In this document: piece after piece, positions 60,359 through 64,000 of the stretch
Position numbering within the stretch: the stretch's first letter is position 1
Layout of the letters: each line of letters starts with the position of its first letter
Assembly: GCF_000221185.1 (NCBI RefSeq)
Contig: NC_015865.1
Coordinates: 248,001-312,000 of the forward strand
Direction: 5' to 3'
Length of the DNA: 64,000 nucleotides
From: Thermococcus sp. 4557
Lineage (GTDB): Archaea; Methanobacteriota_B; Thermococci; Thermococcales; Thermococcaceae
Translations under genes and position numbers: made by a program
The notes under the pieces: generated by a model
What the model saw: only the letters and a program-made list of their open reading frames with translations
Told to the model about the DNA's origin: nothing
Databases searched by the model: none

Positions 60359-61549
60359 TCAGTACAGCACCACTTCGATGGTCTCCCCCTCGAGATACCC
60401 CTCGCTGTCCTCGGGGATTTCGATATACCCGTTGCTCTCCACGAGCGAGCTTATTATCCCGCTGCCCTTCTTCTTGATGGGTCTGGCTTCCCCGTTCTCG
60501 TACCACACCTTCACGAACTCGTAGCGCCCGAGCTGGCTCGAAACGCGCTCGGTGAGCCTCGCCCGGATCCTGACCTCATAGTTCCTGGCCCCAACCAGCT
60601 TCGCGAGGGCGTGCTTGACGTAGAGATGGAACTGGGCGAAGACGGCTACCGGATAACCGCTCATGATGAAGACCCTCTCGCCGTAGCCCACCGGCCTCCC
60701 GGGCTTTATCGTCGTGCCGTGGAAGAGCAGCTTGACGAAGCGGTGGGCGAAGTCCTTATCCCCGAAGGCGGAGCCGCCCGTGACGAGGACGAGGTCGCAC
60801 TCTCCCCTTGCCCGTTCTATCGCAGATCTGATGGCATCTTCATCGTCCGGGACGACGCCGTAGAAAACCGGCTCGCCGAAGTACTGCCGCACCAGTCCTG
60901 TGAGCATGACCGAGTTGCTCTCAACAATCTTCCCAGCCTTCAGTGCGTCTTCATCGAACTCCTCGATGAGCTCGTCGCCCGTAATTATTATCCCGACGCG
61001 GGGCTTTCTCTTGACCTTCACGCTCCTGAAGCCGATGCTCTTGAGGAGCGCCAGGTCCTGGGGCCTTAAAACCTGTCCCTTTTGGAGGACAACCTCCCCC
61101 TTCCTCACGTCCTCGCCGGCGAAGGCCACGTTCTGTCCCGGAGCGACAGGTCTGAGAACCCTTATGACGTTCCCATCGCGCTCCGCCATCTCCTGCATAA
61201 GAACCGCGTTGGCCCCCTCAGGCATCTTCGAGCCGGTCATGAGCTTCACAGCCGTTCCGGGCTCAACTTTCGCCCCGCTCTCCTCCCCCGCGACTATCTC
61301 GTCCACGACGCTGAGTTCAACCGGGCTGTACTCCCTTGCCGGGAACGTGTCCTCCGCCCGGAGGGCATAGCCGTCGACGGCCGAGCGGTCGAAGGGCGGG
61401 CTGTCTATGGGGGAAACGACGTCTTCAGCCAGAACCCGTCCGAGGGCCTCGGAGAGGGGAACCTTCTCGGTTTCATAAATCTCGCTCAGGTCGTCGAGGA
61501 GGAGCTTTAATGCCTCTCTGTAGGGAGTGAGAGTCTTGAACTCCTTCAT
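60359..61549 (-). CDS. moeA: molybdopterin molybdenumtransferase MoeA
   Basis: The protein of about 396 residues has MoeA signatures: PPFDRSAVDGYAL, KLMTGSKMPEGANAV, GQNVAFAGEDV, GIIITGDELIE, LVTGGSAFGDKDF and LSGYPVAVFAQF-like segments. MoeA inserts molybdenum or tungsten into molybdopterin. The ATG at 61549 has GGGGGT six bases upstream; an ATG at 61555 touches that site. It overlaps or abuts the end of the PIN toxin gene, so it may be co-transcribed with a toxin-antitoxin pair. Confidence 0.94.
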   Translation of the reverse strand: MKEFKTLTPYREALKLLLDDLSEIYETEKVPLSEALGRVLAEDVVSPIDSPPFDRSAVDGYALRAEDTFPAREYSPVELSVVDEIVAGEESGAKVEPGTAVKLMTGSKMPEGANAVLMQEMAERDGNVIRVLRPVAPGQNVAFAGEDVRKGEVVLQKGQVLRPQDLALLKSIGFRSVKVKRKPRVGIIITGDELIEEFDEDALKAGKIVESNSVMLTGLVRQYFGEPVFYGVVPDDEDAIRSAIERARGECDLVLVTGGSAFGDKDFAHRFVKLLFHGTTIKPGRPVGYGERVFIMSGYPVAVFAQFHLYVKHALAKLVGARNYEVRIRARLTERVSSQLGRYEFVKVWYENGEARPIKKKGSGIISSLVESNGYIEIPEDSEGYLEGETIEVVLY

Positions 61550-61551
61550 TT

Positions 61552-62010
61552 TCATACCCCCACTGTTTCTAGAAACTCAACACGCTTGAAGTCTGAATCA
61601 AATGTAGCTATCCTCTGGATGCCATAGCTTTTACAGGTCAGAGTTATTTGGGCATCGGAGGGCAGAAGATTGTATTTTTCCATGATGACCCTAAGTTCCC
61701 TTGTCTGCTGAACGTCTTGGAGTATCACAATGCCCACTTCGCTGAGAAGGCCATCGAGCACGTTCAGAACTGGCTCAAAGGGTTTCCATCCATTTTTTCT
61801 AATGAACTTTCGTAGACTGTGCTTGCCCTTTATTCCAAACTTTTCACGTCCGAATGCCATTGCGAGGGCTCCAAGAGATTCCCTGTATACGAGCATTGAG
61901 GTAACCTTGGTATCTCCGCTCAAAAGAATCATCTCGGCCGCGTCAGCATCTTTCCCGTTGAGGATGTACTCGACGATGACAGAAGTGTCGATGAAGATGA
62001 CGTCTTTCAA
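61552..62010 (-). CDS. PIN-domain (VapC-like) toxin
   Basis: The 152-residue PIN protein begins KDVIFIDTSVIVEYIL and has a conserved glutamate in YRESLG, LLPSDAQITLT and IATFDSDFKRV. These supply the four acidic residues of PIN ribonucleases. It starts with TTG (62008-62010) overlapping the stop codon of the upstream antitoxin. Type II VapC toxins cut tRNA or rRNA and are blocked by their partner. Confidence 0.85.
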   Translation of the reverse strand: MKDVIFIDTSVIVEYILNGKDADAAEMILLSGDTKVTSMLVYRESLGALAMAFGREKFGIKGKHSLRKFIRKNGWKPFEPVLNVLDGLLSEVGIVILQDVQQTRELRVIMEKYNLLPSDAQITLTCKSYGIQRIATFDSDFKRVEFLETVGV

Positions 62011-62150
62011 AGCTCTTCAGCCTCCGCAATGGCCCATTTTATCGTTTTCTCCTCAAACGTTCCAAGTGCACCCCTAAAGTGCCTTAGCCTCTCAAGTTTT
62101 TTGGCCTCCGTTTGCATTGGTTGTTTCCCTGGCTCGTTGAGATTTTCCAT
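62007..62150 (-). CDS. short VapB-like antitoxin
   Basis: A 47-residue protein (MENLNEPGKQPMQTEAKKLE, ending AIAEAEEL) is encoded right before the PIN toxin. Its TGA overlaps the toxin's TTG start by two bases. It is helical and charged, with no clear DNA-binding motif. GGTGGTG six bases upstream supports the ATG at 62150; an ATG at 62156 is possible. TATA GGTTAATATTC is near 62185. The coupling and size define a toxin-antitoxin operon. Confidence 0.75.
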   Translation of the reverse strand: MENLNEPGKQPMQTEAKKLERLRHFRGALGTFEEKTIKWAIAEAEEL

Positions 62151-62192
62151 CTTCATCACCACCCATTATCTTTGTATGATCGAATATTAACC

Positions 62193-62708
62193 TTACTCCC
62201 TCCCGTGCTTGAGTACGTGGCCGGCCTCTTTGAGGATGATTTTGATCCCAGTCCTTGCCGCGCCGAGACTGCCGGGCAGGCAGAAGACGGCCATGGTTCT
62301 GCCGGAGCTCCTGATTATTCCCGCGGTTGCCCTCGTCATGACCGCGGCTGTGCCTATCTCCTCGTAGCTGAGGAGTCTAAAAACCTCGCCGAAGCCCGTC
62401 AGTTCCTTATCGAGGAGGGGCCTGATGCTCTCTATCGTCACGTCCCTGCTTGTTATTCCGGTTCCGCCGGAGGTTACCAGGACCTCCGCCCCCGCTCTGA
62501 AGGCCTCGACAACGGCACCGATTATCGCCATCTTCTCGTCGGGAACGACCGCGTAGTAAACCTTCTCATGTCCAGCCTTCTCCAGCTCCTCCACGAGGAA
62601 CTTCCCGCTCTTGTCCTCCTTCTCACCCCTGCTCGCGGTGTCGCTGACCGTTATGACCGCGAACTTAAACTTCTTTGGAGCCTTTCTCTTGTGTTCCTCC
62701 GCTCCCAT
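62193..62708 (-). CDS. moaB: molybdopterin adenylyltransferase-type protein MoaB
   Basis: The 171-residue protein has the MoaB/MogA core: FAVITVSDTASRGEKEDKSG, VVPDEKMAI, LVTSGGTGITSRDVTIE, RATAGIIRSSGRTM and FCLPGSLGAARTG. It adenylylates molybdopterin before metal insertion by MoeA. It is separated from moeA by the PIN/antitoxin pair, which looks inserted between the two cofactor genes. Confidence 0.94.
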   Translation of the reverse strand: MGAEEHKRKAPKKFKFAVITVSDTASRGEKEDKSGKFLVEELEKAGHEKVYYAVVPDEKMAIIGAVVEAFRAGAEVLVTSGGTGITSRDVTIESIRPLLDKELTGFGEVFRLLSYEEIGTAAVMTRATAGIIRSSGRTMAVFCLPGSLGAARTGIKIILKEAGHVLKHGRE

Positions 62709-62808
62709 ATTACCACCCGATTAAGCTTGTTCCTGAACTTAATAACCTTTCAGCAAACGGAAGCGTTTAACGGGAAGGGTTATATCTTGAGAGGCTGAGG
62801 AGGAAGTC

Positions 62809-63402
62809 ATGGAGTTCAAACACTTCATCCAGCCATTCGACGAGCCGCTGCTGGCATTAAGCAACGCACCCCACAGAGGGGGCCTAACGAAAGCAAATGG
62901 TTTCTTTTTCATGATGGTTCACAAGAACTACTCCGGCGACTACAAAGCCGACTGCCTCGCCTTCGAGCGGGAGAGCGGCCTAAAGAACTTCGTTGGCTTT
63001 ATGACGGCCGCGGAGGTGGGTAAGGTTCTCTCTGTTGCAAGGAGCGGGAGTGTTACGGCCTATGTCACGGCCGGGATAACAAACCCTGCGATAGCCGGCG
63101 ATGTGCCGCCTCCCTGGAAGCCGGGGACGATAAACATCGCCCTCGTCATCCGGGAAGGCCTGACCGTCGGCGCGATGGCGAACGCAATAATGACTGCCAC
63201 CGAGGCGAAGACGTACACCCTGCTGAGCCTCGGATACAACGCCACCGGAACGACGAGCGACGGCATCGGCGTCTTCGCTTTTGAAGGGGAGAAGGAGTGG
63301 GCGGGAACGGCGACGGAGCTTGGAATGGGCATAGGAAAAGCGGTAAGGGAAGCCCTCGCTGAGAGTCTGAGGAAGTGGGAGAGGACGAGAAGCGTTAAAT
63401 AG
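62809..63402 (+). CDS. cbiZ: adenosylcobinamide amidohydrolase
   Basis: The 197-residue protein has CbiZ features: HRGGLTKANGFFFMMV, TAAEVGKVLSVARSG, VTAGITNPAIAGD and ATEAKTYTLLSLGYNATGTTSDGI. CbiZ removes the aminopropanol arm of adenosylcobinamide so that salvaged corrinoids can be rebuilt into cobamide. Archaea use it for corrinoid salvage. TATA GGGTTATATCTTG is near 62778, and GAGGAAG precedes the ATG. Confidence 0.93.
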   Translation: MEFKHFIQPFDEPLLALSNAPHRGGLTKANGFFFMMVHKNYSGDYKADCLAFERESGLKNFVGFMTAAEVGKVLSVARSGSVTAYVTAGITNPAIAGDVPPPWKPGTINIALVIREGLTVGAMANAIMTATEAKTYTLLSLGYNATGTTSDGIGVFAFEGEKEWAGTATELGMGIGKAVREALAESLRKWERTRSVK

Positions 63403-63431
63403 TCTCGCTTCCTATTAGGAGCGGTGAGAGA

Positions 63432-63644
63432 ATGGAGGACGTTGAGAGCCAGGTCGAGAGGCTGTTCCTTGACGCACAGAACCTCCTGTTGAAAATGAAG
63501 CTGAAGGAGATTCGGAAGGGCAGGGTTACCCTTGAGGAGGTAGAAAAAGTTGTTCAGGAGGAGCTGAAGGTCGAAGAGGACGTAGAGGATATAACGGAGA
63601 TAATCCGCCAGATGAGGGAGAGAGACTATGAGTTCGAGTACTGA
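63432..63644 (+). CDS. VapB-like antitoxin
   Basis: The 70-residue charged helical protein (MEDVESQVERLFLDAQ, later VTLEEVEKVVQEEL) precedes and overlaps a PIN toxin gene by 17 bp, the usual layout of archaeal VapBC pairs. No ribbon-helix-helix motif is certain. GGTGAGAGA precedes the ATG. Confidence 0.75.
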   Translation: MEDVESQVERLFLDAQNLLLKMKLKEIRKGRVTLEEVEKVVQEELKVEEDVEDITEIIRQMRERDYEFEY

Positions 63645-64000
63645 CGTAGTGCTGGACACAAGCGTCCTCGTTAAGGGATTTCTACCGCCGTTGCGCCGAA
63701 AACACGATGAGATTTACTACAGGCAACTTTCCGTTCATCTGAAAGCCAAGGAACTGCTGAAGAAAGCTCAGAACGGAGAGTTCATACTTCATGAACCCGT
63801 CATAGCGCTCGTAGAAACTTCAACTGTGTTGTGGAGGCTCTCAAAAAGTGAAAGAATAGTCGACGTTGGCGTTGAGTTCCTCGAAACTTACTCAATCTTC
63901 TACTCCGACGTTTACCTCATGGAAGACGCGATGAAACTGGGCAGAGAAACCGGGGCCAGCGGTTTCGACGTTCTCTTCCTCGCCTGCGCGAAGAAGGTAA
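63628..64000 (+). CDS. PIN-domain toxin (partial at the right edge)
   Basis: An open frame from the ATG at 63628 encodes MSSSTDVVLDTSVLVKGFL, a typical PIN-domain opening. The middle has a HEPVIALVETSTVLW segment with the second acidic residue, and SGFDVLFLACAKK supplies the third acid. The C-terminus lies outside the window. It overlaps the antitoxin stop by 17 bp, indicating coupled translation. Confidence 0.8.
   Translation, partial: MSSSTDVVLDTSVLVKGFLPPLRRKHDEIYYRQLSVHLKAKELLKKAQNGEFILHEPVIALVETSTVLWRLSKSERIVDVGVEFLETYSIFYSDVYLMEDAMKLGRETGASGFDVLFLACAKKV

Overview
The window reads as a chromosomal segment of a hyperthermophilic archaeon of the order Thermococcales, most likely Thermococcus. 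The support is the gene set (KEOPS kinase Bud32, thermosome, ABCE1/RLI, deoxyhypusine synthase, TiaS, Taw2, intein-bearing RtcB, DUF835 and NEW3 membrane proteins), GC-rich codons, GGAGGTGA-type ribosome binding sites, and archaeal TATA boxes about 25 bases before inferred transcript starts, often with leaderless ATGs. Species was not determined. No rRNA operon, CRISPR array, insertion sequence or integrated virus is visible.

Layout. 1-8.9 kb: partial wyosine gene taw2 on the left edge, a C/D-box guide RNA ahead of a Cas4-like nuclease, an MBL hydrolase, a histone-fold protein, a two-gene cyclic 2,3-diphosphoglycerate operon, a duplicated phosphoesterase with a CBS protein, a class II amidotransferase and an HsdR-N nuclease. 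8.9-18.2 kb: PurM-like protein, secreted CWB2 protein, ABCE1, MrfA/YprA-type helicase, IMPACT and HAD proteins, a PAP2 membrane protein and tRNA-Thr(CGT). 18.3-26.4 kb: EamA transporter, panB plus a glycosyltransferase, then the RNA block archease, Trm4, PUA protein and RtcB (the last split by a 481-residue intein). 26.4-39 kb: a three-gene ABC export operon, moaC, a MutS-like ATPase, bud32, thermosome, htpX, an amidohydrolase, a degenerate SDR and dys.

40.1-47.5 kb is a tightly overlapping six-gene redox operon: AGPS-like flavoprotein, CCG Fe-S subunit, BON-fused FAD dehydrogenase, NAD-linked flavoprotein, DUF1667 and an FGGY kinase. It resembles bacterial glycerol-3-phosphate oxidation clusters, but its kinase is divergent. 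47.5-50.4 kb carries two unrelated accessory AAA ATPases facing each other. Each has its own tandem palindromes at its promoter. 50.4-64 kb: TiaS, a secreted CBM-esterase lipoprotein, GNAT, an HTH regulator, an HD phosphohydrolase, an unusual divergent pair of adenylate-forming proteins with a DUF835 membrane protein, a three-hairpin H/ACA guide RNA, moeA, moaB, cbiZ and two VapBC-type toxin-antitoxin pairs. The second toxin is cut by the right edge.

The least explained signals are the arrays of regularly spaced palindromes. They occur at 1.55 kb (33-34 bp spacing), 16.06 kb (16 bp), 47.6 kb (34 bp) and 50.4 kb (15 bp). The last two sit on the promoters of the ATPase genes; the first two lie between convergent genes and have no assigned owner. 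The redox operon and the adenylate-forming/DUF835 cluster are the best candidates for poorly described biochemical systems.
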